This document shows positions 33,827 through 45,881 of a DNA stretch of 64,000 bases, in pieces. The DNA is taken from positions 744,001 through 808,000 of the forward strand of contig JAPEUQ010000011.1 in assembly GCA_027946365.1 (NCBI GenBank), read 5' to 3'. The notes beneath the pieces are model-generated. The model was given only the letters and a program-made list of their open reading frames with translations. It did not search any database and was not told the DNA's origin. The stretch comes from Kalmusia sp. IMI 367209. Its lineage: Eukaryota; Ascomycota; Dothideomycetes; Pleosporales; Didymosphaeriaceae. The translations under genes were made by a program, and so were the position numbers. How positions within the stretch are numbered: position 1 is the stretch's first letter; each line of letters starts with the position of its first letter.

Positions 33827-36096
33827 ATGTCGGGACCCTCAACTGCGGCCTCCAGAGACGTTCGATTGCGGCGCCCTGGGCTTTATATTCACCCCCAAAA
33901 CCCGGACGCAGACACACAAGTTGCCGGTGGTCATGATATCCTTCGAGCCCATACATCCAGACAAAGTATCGTAAGACACTACACCTCGTTAAAGGAGCAT
34001 GCGAATGCTGTACAGAATGCCAAATTAACACCTGGAGGCGGTGAGTCGTCTTAGGTTCCGTATGGGTATGAGCCATCGGCTCATAATGCGCGAACCCTCT
34101 AGGTCAAGGCTCATCCCCACGAGTTGAGGATAGGCGCGAAGGTTTTACTTGGGAGGTGGAAAACAGGGACGAGGCTTGCCGTCCTACATCATTTCCTCGC
34201 TCACCACCGACGCCTCGTACTCCGCCAACACTCGATGAACTCTCTAGAGTAAATTCCAAGGGCGATATATCAGGCAGAGCATGGCCTGAAAGTGTCAAGG
34301 TAGACACCTCATCTCGAAGGTTTACAAGGGATTTCTCTGCGTCTTCATCCCTTGTCGTCACTCCATCGCGAACTGATACTAGCCGATCCTCAATCAGCGA
34401 AATAGCGCGAGGTATGATGAGGCATGTTCCGGATATGCGGATGTTTCATACCGTGGAAAAAAAAATTGGTGCCGCTGAACATAGAAGTGATTCAAAAGAG
34501 CATCCGGAAAGCAAGCACGAACGAGGTGCCCAATTTGAAGCGAACCCAAAGGTCGAGTTGTTAGATAGCACGCCAAATGTCCCAAATATCTCAGCCTCGA
34601 AGGCGGTTATGCCACCTAAGACAACAATCAAGGACCGCAGGCGCTTAGCACAAAATGAGGCTATGCAACTCAGACTTCCACTTGACTTACCCGAGCTCCC
34701 AGCTCGAAATCGCACACCTATCAGCGAGATTTCGAGCATTGTACCTTCTCGCCCTCGTAGCCCTAAAACACCGTGGATTCAAGAAAGACCCCCGGAGTGG
34801 CATATCTCAGGTCTGAAAACAGCACCTCCTACGATTAACGAGGACGAAGAACCGACCCTACTTGCTGGTAATGATCCCATCATCTTGTCTCAGACTCCTC
34901 GGTCAGAAATGGTAGGTCCGAAGCCACCCAAAAGCCGTTCACGCCGGCGGCTTCGGCTAGGCAATTCCAGGAGAAGTCTGAGGACAAGCGAGAGTCGTCC
35001 CTCATCAGAAGAACGCAGAAGGTCGAACGAAGACTATCACAGTCAACCGATTTCTGGTCGAAAGAAGCAAATGCAACAAGAGCTGAAAGCTCTCGACGCA
35101 CGTTCTCGCTCTCACCGCTTCCGCTGGAGCACCTCGTGGGCATTGTCCAAGGACCTAAGCTCAACTCCACCTTTAGAACGACCTAAATCGCCCTTCCCAA
35201 TTCCTCTTTTTATAAGACCAAAGCACTCAAACCAGCAATCAGTCGCGTTTTCACCTCTACATAAAGGTCGTGAACAGTCCATAGCTACTGTTGACCGAAA
35301 AGCCATAGACGAGATGGCCGTTCCACCGTCCTTCGTACCTCCAGGTCTACATCGTGTGGACACGCCGCCTATGTTTGACGCGAGCGGTGAGGTCAAAAGC
35401 AAGCTTGCCGATTTCTTTTTCGATTTACAAGGCGTACGTACACACAAGCCTCCGCCCTCACCAGGTGGGATTTGGGATTCCGACGCACTCCTCATGTCGC
35501 AAGCTACAAACCTTTCGCCACCTAGTTCAGAGTCCGACGAGTCTCCACAAGGTCCAAATGCTGATTCGCCCTCGAGATTTCCTAATCATCCTCTGTTTCC
35601 TTCTATAACAACACCTACAGGCAGTTTATACACTCCTGTCACGCCTCCGTATCACCTAGTGGACGCTAATTGGTTTCGTACTGGGACCGATCAAACGGAC
35701 CCAAATGATCCCGCAACTCCTGGCGCCGACGAGATAGCCAAGCTAGAATGGCTCATTCCTGAACACTTGCCAAATAGTCCATTATGCCCATTGCATGAGA
35801 AATATAAGGGACCTAGTAGAGGTATCTGCGTGTATCATGGGAAGAGAACGAGCTTGTCGAGACCTAAATCGAGAAGGCAGAGTGGTCAAAAAAGCAGAAA
35901 ACAAAGTGGTCACAGGGAGCACCCGGGAGGGAAAGGACACGGCGTAAGTACAGGAGAAAGTGTTCTTGTTGAGAAGAGGGAGAGTTCGGCGTTGGACGGG
36001 AGTGAGGATGCTGGAGTCGGGCCAGCGGCCACGCATGTGAGTGCGACCACGAAGCCGAGGAAGAAGAGATGGTGGTTTCGTGTGAGCATCCCTTGA
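33827..36096 (+). CDS. Orphan Ser/Pro-rich protein with C-terminal CxxH-x10-CxxH motif
   Basis: I do not recognise a named family. Exon 1 (33827-34040, beginning MSGPSTAASRDVRL) is joined by a 62 bp intron (34041-34102) to exon 2 (34103-36096), giving 735 residues in phase. Most of the protein is predicted disordered: Ser-, Pro-, Arg- and Thr-rich stretches such as SRSRRRLRLGNSRRSLR, and many SP/TP dipeptides suited to phosphorylation. The most protein-like part is C-terminal: ADEIAKLEWLIPEHLPNSP followed by C633-P-L-H, ten residues, then C-V-Y-H650, a possible zinc-binding pair. A basic SRPKSRRQSGQKSRKQSG tail follows and it ends KKRWWFRVSIP. There are no membrane segments. A nuclear or signalling adaptor role is possible, but nothing in the sequence proves it. 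Confidence 0.7.
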
Positions 36097-37134
36097 ATAG
36101 GACTTCGGCCTGAAAGCAATGTGGGCACGAAAAAGTGACTGATGAATGATACCCGCAAGTCTATATTATTATTTTCAAAGTTTGAGTAGAGCTAGCGTTA
36201 GTTGGCTCTCCCCGCACCCCACTAATGATTCACCTCCCGTGTCGGGATCACTTTTCCAGCCACAACCACATTGCCCTTCTCCGCCTCCATATTTCATCGT
36301 AGCGTTTAACCGTATCTAGTCTGGCTTTCTCCATTTTCCCCATTGACCTAGAGAAAGAGGCGTTGCGAGTCACTCCCCGCCAAGATGAGATCCCAAACAA
36401 TACGATACAGCAAGCTTATTTTTACGATCTTACAGGATATATTACAAACTATCGCTCCAAGGCCTTACTACTCGCTACATACCTGTAGCTTCTTAGCATC
36501 ACGGCTTTCTACCTCTCTTTATCACAATCTTCTAGTATATCTACCCTCCTTCCTTTATGGGTATGGAGACATGGGCCTGGGTGACATACCACATGATAGC
36601 GCCTTGGTTCAATGCCACTACACATAAAAATATTTAACAAAGATTCATAATCAATATAGCTGATATAACCTCAAATCGAGTGAAACCGATCCTATCAAGA
36701 CGATATTTAGCCCAAGAAACACATACTAGGGAAAAACCAATTACACGAAATCTTACCTGCAACGTCAAACAAAGTTTACACACTGTACGAGTGGCGCCCA
36801 TGCAGGATTACGTTCACGACTAGTGATTCTCTGCTATTGGCTAGCGCGCTATGTGGTAGGATTCTGCTCCCTACTAGTTGTCCCGCAAAGTTCACTGTAC
36901 GTACGGAAACAGGCGCGCGCATTTCCGGCGTGGGTTTATATTCGATGTATGGAACCGCCAGAGTGGTTGTGCATACCGATCGTCGGTATCGCCACCTGTG
37001 CCGTAAGTGATCTTCGCGTCTGGCTTATCAGGGACCTTGATTCCTCCTGCTACTGTCGTTCTATCGTGACCGTCTACCCTAGAGGTCGATAGAGCGTTCT
37101 TATTATTATACGTGGTATTGGAAAACCATCGGGG
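36097..37134. other. Intergenic, nothing recognised
   Basis: About 1 kb upstream of the MFS gene. It contains A/T-rich sequence around 36610-36780 and two short ORFs (36385-36627, 36823-37092) that look like chance. It probably includes the MFS promoter. Confidence 0.4.
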
Positions 37135-39002
37135 ATGGCACTTGCCGACGAGAAGACGAGGGTGGAAGAGGTGGGAGCTGTCGAAAAGTCTCCGGAGTCA
37201 GCGAGCAATGCTGAGATCTCTGCACCATCGTCAAGCGAAGACGAAGGACGCCCTCACGTGTCCTTCAAAACGAAAATGGCAATCTTTGTACGCTACCCGA
37301 ATCCCTTCACATCGATTTAGATGTCAAGTAAATAACTTCTCGGCAGTCCCTCATCATGATGTACGAATCATACCTCTTCACGCTCATCATGCCAGCCGCC
37401 ATTCTCGCCTACATCAACGCCGACCTAGGCCCTGACCCAAAGTACCCCTGGATCACTGTGTGTTGGAACCTCGGCGCAGCCATCATAGTCACGGTCGGCG
37501 GACGCCTCGCAGACATCTTCGGGCGCCGCTGGTTCCTCCTTACAGGCGCCATCTCCGCCGCCATCGGCGCCCTCGTCGGCGCAACGGGTCAGTCCATCAA
37601 CCAGATGATCGTCGCGGGCGTGCTCTTCGGGTTCGGCGGCGGCTTCCAAGAGATGTGCTTTGCATGCGCGCAGGAGCTCGTGCCCAACAGGTACCGCTTT
37701 GCTACTCTGGGCATCATGATTTTTGCGAATCATGTGAGTAGCTTCGGGCCGCTGATTGCGTATGCGTTTGTCGCGTATACGAAAATCGGGTGGCGAGCGT
37801 GTTATTGGTTTTGTTTTGCGTGGGAACTCGCGACGGCGGTAATGCTGTGGGTCTTCTATCGGCCGCCGAGCTTTACGACGAAACATGAGGATGATGGGAA
37901 GGGGAAGTGGCAGTTAGTCAAGGAGTTGGACCATGTGGGATTGTGGCTGTTTACCGCGGGATGTCTGTTGTTGCTTCTGGGGCTGAATTGGGTGAGTTCC
38001 TTAGCCTTCTATGATGTTGTATGAGAGCGAAATGCTGACACCATATAGGGAGGCGTAACCTATCCTTGGTCCAGTGCTCACGTCGTCGCGCCCATTGTGG
38101 TAGCATTCGTATGCTTTGTTGCCCTCGGATTCTGGGAGGTCTACGCTAGCTTGAAGTACCCGATCCTCCCACCGAAACTCTTTAGGAAATGGCGCGAGTT
38201 CACCGCCCTCCTTGTCGTTTGCTTCGTCGCAGGCATGCTCTACTACTCCATGAACGTCCTCTGGCCGCGCCAATCCACGCTCCTCTTCCTCAACTCAAAC
38301 GACACCATCATCCGCGGCGTATACGCCAACATGGTCTCCTTCGGCACCATCATCGCAGGATGGTACTGCGCCGGCGTGATGCCCTGGATCGGCCACGAAA
38401 GATGGCAACTCGTGGCATTCATTACGGCGCAGACGGCGCTCATCGGCTCCATGGCCAGCATCGGCATCGGCGACAAGGCCCAAGCCATTGCCACCGTCGT
38501 CATAGTCGCGGCGTGCAACTTGCCTCCCAGCCCGCTGAGCTTCGGCATGGTCAGTCTGGGCCTCGACGACCAGACGGACATCGGTGTCGCTGTGGGACTC
38601 ATCTCGACGTTCCGGCTTATCGGCGGTGCGGTAGCGACGAGCATCTACGTCTCGATATACACGTCGCGGTATGCTGACGATATCGGTCCTACGCTGCACC
38701 GCATGGTCGGTGGTACAGGGTTCTCCGGGTCTTTCTCTGACTTATTGGCGGCTACGAAGCTGAATACGGCTGCTGCCTATGCGAAAGTGCCTGGGATCAA
38801 TCAGGAGACGGTTCAGGCCGCGATGCTTGCCGTCAAGACATCGTATGTCGGTGCGTTTAGGGTGGTGTATCTTGTGGCTATTGCGTTTGGGGTTTGCGCC
38901 ATTGCGAGCGCGTTGAGCACGCGTAGTGTGAAGAAGAGCAATAAGAGCAACGCGCAGGCTGTGCATTTGGAGACAGAGAGAGGGGTTGCCGGTAAGGTGT
39001 GA
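37135..39002 (+). CDS. MFS transporter, TRI12/siderophore-drug efflux type
   Basis: Major facilitator superfamily carrier of the fungal trichothecene-efflux-pump (TRI12-like) group in the plasma membrane. Exons 37135-37287, 37347-37991 and 38049-39002 give 583 residues with clean phases. The N-terminal ~45 residues are cytosolic, acidic and Ser-rich. Seen: the motif-A-like loop GGRLADIFGRRWFLL, GQSINQMIVAGVLFGFGGGFQEM, QELVPNRYRFATLG, FGPLIAYAFVAYT, and many hydrophobic segments (around 14), ending in a Lys/Asn-rich tail. No biosynthetic enzymes lie next to it, so it is a stand-alone transporter here. The substrate is unknown; drug, siderophore or small-toxin export are all known for the family. 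Confidence 0.9.
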
Positions 39003-39274
39003 AGAGGACGGAGGGGAAAAGAACAGCTAGCTACACGAAGGGGGCAATCATGATGACCGTTTGGTAACCATATGATAGCATTCAATATACTCCATAGTAG
39101 TTCATCCTATCAAAGTACTCCGTGTCCATATGACGTTCGTTCAATCTTGTTTCAACCCACTATCTCGACTTCCATGCGTACAGGGCATCATTCGGCTCCC
39201 AACAATGCTTCGTTTCGTTCTTCCCTTACGAGTCCCCCTCTCTCTTTGATGCAGAAATCGTTGTGTGCCGATGC

Positions 39275-40211
39275 TTACAACTTTTTCTTAGTAACGGGCT
39301 CGATACCCTTCTGTTTACTCAAGATGCGATCAAGTCTGGCGTAGCAGTCGACTGCCATAAATACACCTATACTAGATTAGTCCTTACATTCTGCCTTTAA
39401 CACTTGAGGCAACGTGATGAAAAGCAAAACTTACCAACGCCCAAATACGCCCCATACATGCCACTCAGCCCTTGCCAACCTCGCTGAGTAGCGCTAAGCT
39501 CCTCCCAGCTCAGCATCTCCGCCAAGCAAGTCAACGTGGTAATGCTAGTCTCAAGCGCAAAAACCAGCAGACCAAGTGGAACGCGTGGATCATTTCTGAT
39601 CAGCGCGGGGATAGCCCACAGGGTGAATGGGAGGTGGTATAGTAGCTCCAGCAGGGTGAAAGTGGAGAACCATGGTCTAGACTGATCAGAGCGGGTAATA
39701 TGAACAAAGGCTGTGAAGACTTACGGGGGATTATAGAAAAAGCGGTCACCGTAGGTAGCGACGTACCAGGTGCGGATGTCCGACATCCAGGCAGGTTTGA
39801 TGGTCGTTGGGTAGAAAGCTGTGAGATCGAATGCTAGAGTCTTGTTAGCGTCCATCCTTCAAGATTTCCGTATAATCCCTTGCTAGAAAATCTTCTCAGA
39901 GGCCTCTATGATAGAGGATAGTAGGTGTCGGGATAGCAGACAAGCATACTGTCTTGCGATATTGTCTCTTTTTTCCACAGGCCATCGTCGAACAGCAAAA
40001 CATGCCATAATTCAATGCTGAAGAGGGACAGGGCGATAACTCAAAGCAGCTCACCAAAAGCGACATGGACCAAGAAAGAAAGGCGTCATTGAATCCCCCT
40101 TTCTGCCTACGCTCAGCCTGACTTACCAAGCATCACCGGTACATGCGTCAGAAAGAACACCAAGTACACCAAGTCCCTCTTCCTACTCCAAATACTGTCT
40201 TTTTTTGCCAT
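39275..40211 (-). CDS. TMEM97/sigma-2 receptor-like EXPERA-domain protein
   Basis: Four-helix ER membrane protein of the EXPERA group (TMEM97, sigma-2 receptor, EBP-related), associated with sterol handling. No long ORF exposes this gene; it was assembled from splice sites. Exons: 40127-40211, 39725-39833, 39435-39676 and 39275-39366, totalling 528 nt and 175 residues with all phases agreeing. Features: KRDLVYLVFFLTHVPVML, DLTAFYPTTIKPAWM, RTWYVATYGDRFFYNPPPWF, TLLELLYHLPFTLW, and LRNDPRVPLG-like spacing typical of the family. The C-terminus is K-K-K-L, a canonical KKxx ER-retrieval signal. Intron 1 (39834-40126) is 293 bp, five times longer than its neighbours. Confidence 0.85.
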
Positions 40212-40667
40212 CTTCACTTTCTCTTGCTGCTTCTTGCTAGATTGATATTGTGATGTTGGAGTTAGGAGTGAGCAGTTGTGAGACTTCTCGGTTGATGGTA
40301 CGCTAGGCTAAAAGTAGGCCGTGTTTGGCGCTTTGACCCCCCACTTGGGTCCCTGCGTTGCATGTATCAGGATAACGAATGAGGTAGAAAGCGCTTTCGA
40401 GTATGGAATACTGATTGTGAAGTCGGTGTTAAACCGTTGGTGTGATCCTTTACATGAGATTATACGAAGCTACTGAGACAAGTATACGTACCCAAGCATG
40501 TATCTCTGACCAGCCGGCCAAAAAGACGATAGGTTCACACACTGGCAATTCCTTTTCAAACCTAGCTACTCCATGTTTTTTTTTCTCTTAACCGCATCCA
40601 TTCTCATTCAATCACATCAAAACAATTATTTTATTGACGGATCATGCAGTTTCTGGCTCCACAGCGC
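40212..40667. promoter_or_regulatory. Promoter of the EXPERA gene and 3' flank of the F-box pseudogene
   Basis: About 450 bp with several T- and A-rich tracts (ttttttttctctt near 40577). No gene was seen. Confidence 0.4.
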
Positions 40668-42289
40668 CTAGCTATCTCCATTCGAGCGCACTACCGTACT
40701 AACCCCTAGCTTCCTTAACAACCCTCTCAAAGCTGCTGCATCTTGATCATCACATGTAGGAAAATCTTCCAAATCCCCTGTTAAACCAGAGTCAAGTTGA
40801 TCTCCCAACTTCACCCGCTCAGCACTAATTTCTTCGTTATCCGCCCACTTCGCAATATATTCCTCGTCCCAATCATTATATACGACATATCTCATCCATT
40901 CTCCATACCTTTCTCGGCTTCCCACGGTATCAACGGCATTACAGGAAACACATCGTTCCTCCGATTATCTGTGTCGAAGAACCATTGCTTGGAAGACCCA
41001 AAACGAAAGGTGCGCAGGAGAGGGAGGGACGTGGAGAAGCGCGCAAACACTTCATACCAGCGCGTGGAATAAGATGAAAAACGCCAAGGACCTGTTTCGA
41101 ATCGTTTGCAGTAATCTGGTTCGCTGGTGATATAGCCTTCGTCGTCGGTTGGGTCGAGAACTTGCCCATCGCCGCGTTGGTACATGATGGAGCAGTGGTC
41201 GAGGTTCGGCTAGGGTGGCGTGGTGGCTGATCATCCAGTCAAATTGATGATCGAAGGCAAACACGAAATGACCCAGGCAAAGAGACTCCAGCTGCTCAAA
41301 ATGTACATCGCGGAGATCAAACTTAGGGAACCAACCGATGGGAATGTTAGAGTAGAGGGTGAATCGGCGCAAATCATGCGACATGGGCGCGAGCCATGCC
41401 TAGGGAAGGAAGCCCAGTGTTCAATACAGTCTGTAGCCTGCATTCCTTAGTCCAATACACCTTCAGTCTTGGAGAGTCTCCGCCGATGTTTGAAGGGGAG
41501 GTACCTTGAGCACGGTTCCGGCTCCAATAACCGGTTGCTCATGCACTACAGCTAGTCTCAACGCCGTCAAACTACTGAGAGCCCTGTTCCTGAGCTCCAC
41601 TCTGCTTTCTTGGTCCTGCTCCTCATCTTCGTCATCAGGATCTTCAAATAGTTGCAAATGCCTAATACCGAGTTCTCGAATACGCCCGCCCAGTAGTTTG
41701 AAAAGGTCAAATTGAGCCTTTTCACGTGCCTCGCGCGTGTGTATAAGATCCTCGTCCTCGTCGTCATCGTAACCAGAGCCGCCATGGCGATCGAAAACCA
41801 GTGCCACGCTTCCTAGATTTGGCAGCTTGGGCAAACGCTTATAACACTCTAGCCAAATTTTAGACATCCTAGGGGAAGGCATCTCCTCGTAAATGCTGTC
41901 ACTCCAAGCATTTGACCAATGTGGATGGTGATCCTGCTCATTTGACGAATCAGCATCAATGATCTCTCTACGCATTTATCAAGAGAACATTGTTCCTATT
42001 CAAACTTACGCAGTCGGAATTACACATATATACATCCACTTTCTTCACTAACTTCTTCAACCTCTCGTTGTCGAGAACATTAGCAAAGAGGGGCGCATCA
42101 TAATCAATGCCATTCGGCCACGGCGGGTCGACCTTCTCGCCTTCATCGTCGCTCCAATGCGTGTGCAACGGTACACTCGCAAAGTACAACGGAGTAGCTA
42201 TACTTTCAAAGGTGCGATTCGTGAGGCGGAGGCTAGCGAGGTCGGCTTTGCGGCAGAGGTTCATTAGGCAAGGACATTAGGGACGCCAT
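40668..42289 (-). pseudogene. Broken F-box/LRR-like gene
   Basis: The conceptual protein is an ascomycete F-box-like protein, but it is broken in several places. At 42289 an ATG opens MASLMSLPNE, the usual start of these proteins. Instead of the helix that completes the F-box, the sequence jumps out of frame straight into NLCRKADLASLRLTNRTF (ATG at 42264), as if about 20-30 bases were lost. Exon 42010-42264 and intron 41934-42009 then look normal. Further frame losses occur near 41464 (one base, in LQD/LKVYW), near 41400 (two bases, before AWLAPM), near 41203 (before LDHCSIMYQ) and near 40910 (before RYGEWMRYVVYND). Between breaks the sequence is well conserved (DLRDVHFEQLESL, GHFVFAFDHQFDW), so inactivation is recent. 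It probably has no product, or only a short one. Confidence 0.75.
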
Positions 42290-42614
42290 CGCGCAGAAGG
42301 AACTTCAAACATGCAAGGCTTCGAGCATTAGCATTGTTTATACATTCGATGAGAGAAGTTAGCAGGTAGTGGCCTAATGCCTAGCCACTACGGGTAAGAT
42401 TCCGCCCTTTACAGGGGCGCGACTCAGGCGTTTGTGGGCTGTGCACGCACAGCCTATCAGCCTGCGCCGTCATCGTGGTCATTAACAGACATATGAATGT
42501 TGCGCTTGAGAAGTGTGCATTTGTTAAAAAACGCAAGTACACCGCGTGTGCAGACTATACAAAGATCTATTCTGTATTTGATTCATCTCCCTCTGGTCCA
42601 GCCGGTCGCTTTAG
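42290..42614. other. Short intergenic interval
   Basis: 325 bp between the F-box pseudogene and ZNG1. It includes short inverted repeats such as agtggcctaatgcctagccact (42367-42388) and gctgtgcacgcacagc (42438-42453), both able to form small hairpins. No gene. Confidence 0.4.
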
Positions 42615-43799
42615 TTACCGGCTCAATGTATCTAGGAGACTTTGTTGGAAGGCTTCTTGACCAACACCTTTCCCAATTAGAACCAGCTTAGCTTCATTAT
42701 CTAAATGCGTGGTAGCCTTGCCCTCGTTTATGTCGTATACATTGCGGACACCCTGAACCAAGAGGACCTTCCCACCTACAAGTGGGATTCGACCTTTTAG
42801 CCTGTGGATCTCGAAGTAGTCGTGTAGTTGTTTATCGGGTAGGGTGTCTTCCCAGAGTATGGTGCGGAGGAACCTGTCGAATTTGTCGACTTGATCTTCC
42901 TTGAGCGCTGGGAAGGTGATTGTCGATGTTGTTATGCTCGGATCTAGATGGCTATGTCCCTTAGCTGCGAACTTGAGATCTGCGTCTGTGACTTCGTCGT
43001 ATGCGTGCAGGTCGAGTACGAAACCCTCTAGCTCGGGAACTTGGCTTTTAGTCGTGGTTTTGAGTTTGGCTAGGCCGTTGATGGAGCGTACGCGGTCGAC
43101 TACTATCTGGAGTTCGTCTTCTGAGACGAGATCCGTTTTGTTGATTAAGATCACGTCTGCATGACTGATTTGCAGATGTGCAGTCGTCAGCAGAGGGCCG
43201 TGGTGATCATGTGTCCCATCTTCCTTTTTCCTCTCCTCCAACTTCTCTGCGTCATCTCCGTACCCTTCATCCAAGCTCTTCAGCAGATTTTTTGCATCAA
43301 CAAGCGTCACGATACCATCCAGAAAAATGCTACTTCCCAAACCCTCGTCAAGCCAGAACAGCGGCGCGATATTTCCCGGATCAGCGAGGCCCGTGGTTTC
43401 TAGTAAGATGTAGTCAAAGTCGCCGCTTTGCTCCATCAAATTTTCGATAGCGGCAACGCCGACGTCCTTGACAGAGCAACAGATGCAGCCATTTGCCAGT
43501 GGTACGAAGGGAACGGGAGATGCTTCTGTGGAGTTCGCATCCGAGACAGTAAGTTGTTTTTCAATATCGATGGAGTCACCGAATTCGTTCAAGATGACGG
43601 CTATTTTCTTGCCGTGGTGCGCGGTGAGGATGTAGTTCAGGAGAGTGGTTTTACCGGCGCCGAGGTAGCCGGTTACTATTGTGATAGGAACTTTCAGTTT
43701 TGGTTCTGGGGCAGAAGATACGAGAGTGGGTGGCTCGTCGTCGTTGTTCTCTGGTACTATAAGATCAGGGATCTCATCGTCTGAGGCATCGCCACTCAT
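42615..43799 (-). CDS. ZNG1: Zinc-regulated GTPase metalloprotein activator (CobW/COG0523)
   Basis: G3E-family GTPase that delivers zinc to client enzymes; in eukaryotes the known client is methionine aminopeptidase 1. It is a single exon of 394 residues from the ATG at 43799 ([13 protein letters not shown]). The frame stays open further upstream but only to a TTG codon, so the ATG is used. Motifs: Walker [10 protein letters not shown] (44-52), [11 protein letters not shown] switch region, the metal-binding C-x-C-C (Cys105-Ile-Cys107-Cys108), ETTGLADP, a His-rich HDHHGP segment, guanine-specificity NKTD, and the C-terminal CobW domain ([22 protein letters not shown]). The acidic N-terminus with IPDLIVPE recalls the client-docking motif of vertebrate ZNG1; that part is inference. 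It is divergent from the MOB gene. Confidence 0.93.
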   Translation of the reverse strand: MSGDASDDEIPDLIVPENNDDEPPTLVSSAPEPKLKVPITIVTGYLGAGKTTLLNYILTAHHGKKIAVILNEFGDSIDIEKQLTVSDANSTEASPVPFVPLANGCICCSVKDVGVAAIENLMEQSGDFDYILLETTGLADPGNIAPLFWLDEGLGSSIFLDGIVTLVDAKNLLKSLDEGYGDDAEKLEERKKEDGTHDHHGPLLTTAHLQISHADVILINKTDLVSEDELQIVVDRVRSINGLAKLKTTTKSQVPELEGFVLDLHAYDEVTDADLKFAAKGHSHLDPSITTSTITFPALKEDQVDKFDRFLRTILWEDTLPDKQLHDYFEIHRLKGRIPLVGGKVLLVQGVRNVYDINEGKATTHLDNEAKLVLIGKGVGQEAFQQSLLDTLSR

Positions 43800-44322
43800 G
43801 GCGAAAGATTTATAGCTCGTTTTTGAGCTTGATAGAAATCTTCCTAACAGAAAAGAGGTCTTGGAAACGTCAGCCTTCCCTTGAAATACTACAGAGGGTG
43901 GCAAAATATAGTCGGAGGAAACGTAGGCGAGAAAAAATGCTTCAAATATTCGAAGAAGGAAGGTTAGATTCCGACTCCGAAGAGATCTTGCGGAATACCC
44001 TACGTATGTTTCAAGGCGCGGCTAGACTAAAGAGTAAGGTTCACTACTCACATTTATATAAGCCTTAGGAAATGCTATGCAGAAGAGGTTGAAGGGACTA
44101 AACTTGGTTTGCTGGAGGGATGGTAGCGCCCAGTGCCTGTTCATCATGGAAGTGGGCTCAGTCGCGCGTCCCCTTTATAGGACTAGCGCAATGCCGACGA
44201 ACTTCGAGCCCTGAAGTTGCAGTGCGTCGGATTTGAGCTCCACTCTGTCAACAGTTGCCAACAAACAAAAGTCCGGCGCGCGCCACTCATTCCCTAACCA
44301 TCCTCTAACTACTACAGCTGCA
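43800..44322. promoter_or_regulatory. Shared promoter region of ZNG1 and MOB genes
   Basis: 523 bp between divergent start codons. No perfect zinc-response element (ACCTTNAAGGT type) was found, although zinc control of ZNG1 would be expected. Nothing else is distinctive. Confidence 0.4.
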
Positions 44323-45881
44323 ATGGCTTCCGCACCCTCGCCTTCAAGCTCTCCGCGACTACCCAGTCCACCGCCGATCGCAGAAGACCAGCTCGGCCCC
44401 AAGTCACCACTCCCCGCAACGGAAGAGCAGCAGAAGCTTTTTAGCTCCCTAGACCATGGCGCATCGCGGCGAATAAGGCCAGGCACAAAGGCAGAGGACA
44501 TGACTGAGGGACCGCCATTAGTAGAGCTGTCAGAGGTACGCTGCCTAGCGGAGCGCAACGCGACAGAAGAGACAAGAAGGGAGGCACAACGCTGATACTT
44601 GTGCAGATTGATTCGGCATTCCAATTGACTGAGCACCTCAAAGCTCTCCACAACTTTCTTACCCATCCCATCGGTTCGGAAACTACGATAGCGGTGGACA
44701 GAGAAATGGCACACAAGCTGGCGACGCCACCCGAGAACGTCGAGAAGACGCTGTGGCTTTATGAGCTCTGTCGCTTCCTCACGCAGAAAGTGAACGCCAT
44801 CATAATCGCCTTGTTCTCCGACAACCCAGCCTGCTCGGCCATAACTTGTCCCGAAATGCGCGCGTCCGAATGGCAGTACCTCTGCGCTGTCCATGACCCT
44901 CCCAAGTCCTGCTGCGCTATTGACTACTGTTGCCATACGCTCGACTGGGCTGCGAACACTCTGACGTCGCCCAAGAACTTCCCCTCGCGACTTGCCATAG
45001 GCACCGATCAGTCCACACAACACCAGCAGGTACGAAACCTTACCAACATCTTCAGACGTGTGTATAGGATCTTTGCGCATGCTTGGTTCCAACACCGAGA
45101 CATGTTTTGGAAGGTGGAGGGCAGGACTGGACTATATGTACTCTTTAAGACGGTGTGCGATGCGTACGGTCTAATACCCGAGGACAACTATACTATACCA
45201 CCAGAGGCTGAGGGCGAAGAGCTTTCCGAGGAGCCGACAAAAGCTCCGCCAATGATACTGAAGCGGGAGCCGTCTGAGACCGGTCCCTTGGATGCGGAGA
45301 ATGCCTCCGTGATAGAGGCTGGGGACCATACGCTCTCAACTGCTGGTACTACCAAACGACACCGCCACACCCCTTCAGTGAATGCGACTCCAGTATCTAC
45401 AGTCCTAGAGGAAAATGAGGAAGACGAAGCGGAGGAGAAAGAGGACCCAGCGAAACAAGACCAAGGTACTGATGCTGCCGCCGTTGATTCAAAATCAGAG
45501 ACCGAACAACCATGTACCGGGGGCGTCGCAGAGCCAGAGGACCGGGACGTGGGAGTTGCAGCTGAATCCACAGATGAATCCGAGCCCACGGCTGCCGATG
45601 TGTCCCACGCTACTGAGGAGCCGGAGCCGGAAAAGCAAAATGCTAGCGAGGAAGATCACGAGCCGCAAACCAATGACACGGCGGCCGAAGCAGAGGCTAC
45701 TGTGGTCGACGAGGCGGCTCCTGCAGAATCAGCAGCTCCCGAGGAAAAAGATGATGAGGGCGAGGAAGAGAGCAAGGCAGAAACGCAGGCGATAACAGAC
45801 GAGACGGAGCCGGAGAAAGCGGAAAAGCAAGAGAAGGAAGAGGCGACGGCAGATCAGGACAAAGCTCCCTCGAGCGAGTAG
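44323..45881 (+). CDS. MOB family protein (phocein/MOB3-4 type, STRIPAK)
   Basis: Mob1/phocein fold protein. The sequence is closest to the MOB4/phocein branch (fungal Mob3), a STRIPAK subunit involved in cell fusion and development. Exons 44323-44535 and 44607-45881 give 495 residues in phase. Seen: Pro/Ser-rich N-terminus; MOB core about 72-265 with QLTEHLKALHNFLTHP, zinc-site elements TCPEMRASEWQYLC, CCAIDYCCHTLDWA, FPSRLAIG and the HAWFQHRDMFW motif. The remaining ~230 residues are an acidic Glu/Ala/Asp-rich tail without order, much longer than in animal phocein but common in fungi. An alternative upstream TTG start adds 30 residues and is not favoured. Confidence 0.9.

Noticed and set aside
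33718..33974. Alternative ORFs upstream of the orphan protein (including a Cys-rich one)
   Set aside because: Neither frame continues through the 34041-34102 intron into the long ORF; only the frame from 33827 does.
42367..42453. Small hairpins considered as a tRNA or terminator
   Set aside because: The stems are isolated and short; no tRNA signature and no evidence of function.
43800..43904. N-terminal extension of ZNG1 that could be a mitochondrial presequence
   Set aside because: The extended frame begins at a TTG codon, not ATG, and the family starts near the ATG at 43799.
44233..44322. Extended start of the MOB gene
   Set aside because: It begins at TTG; the ATG at 44323 is the first real start codon in frame.
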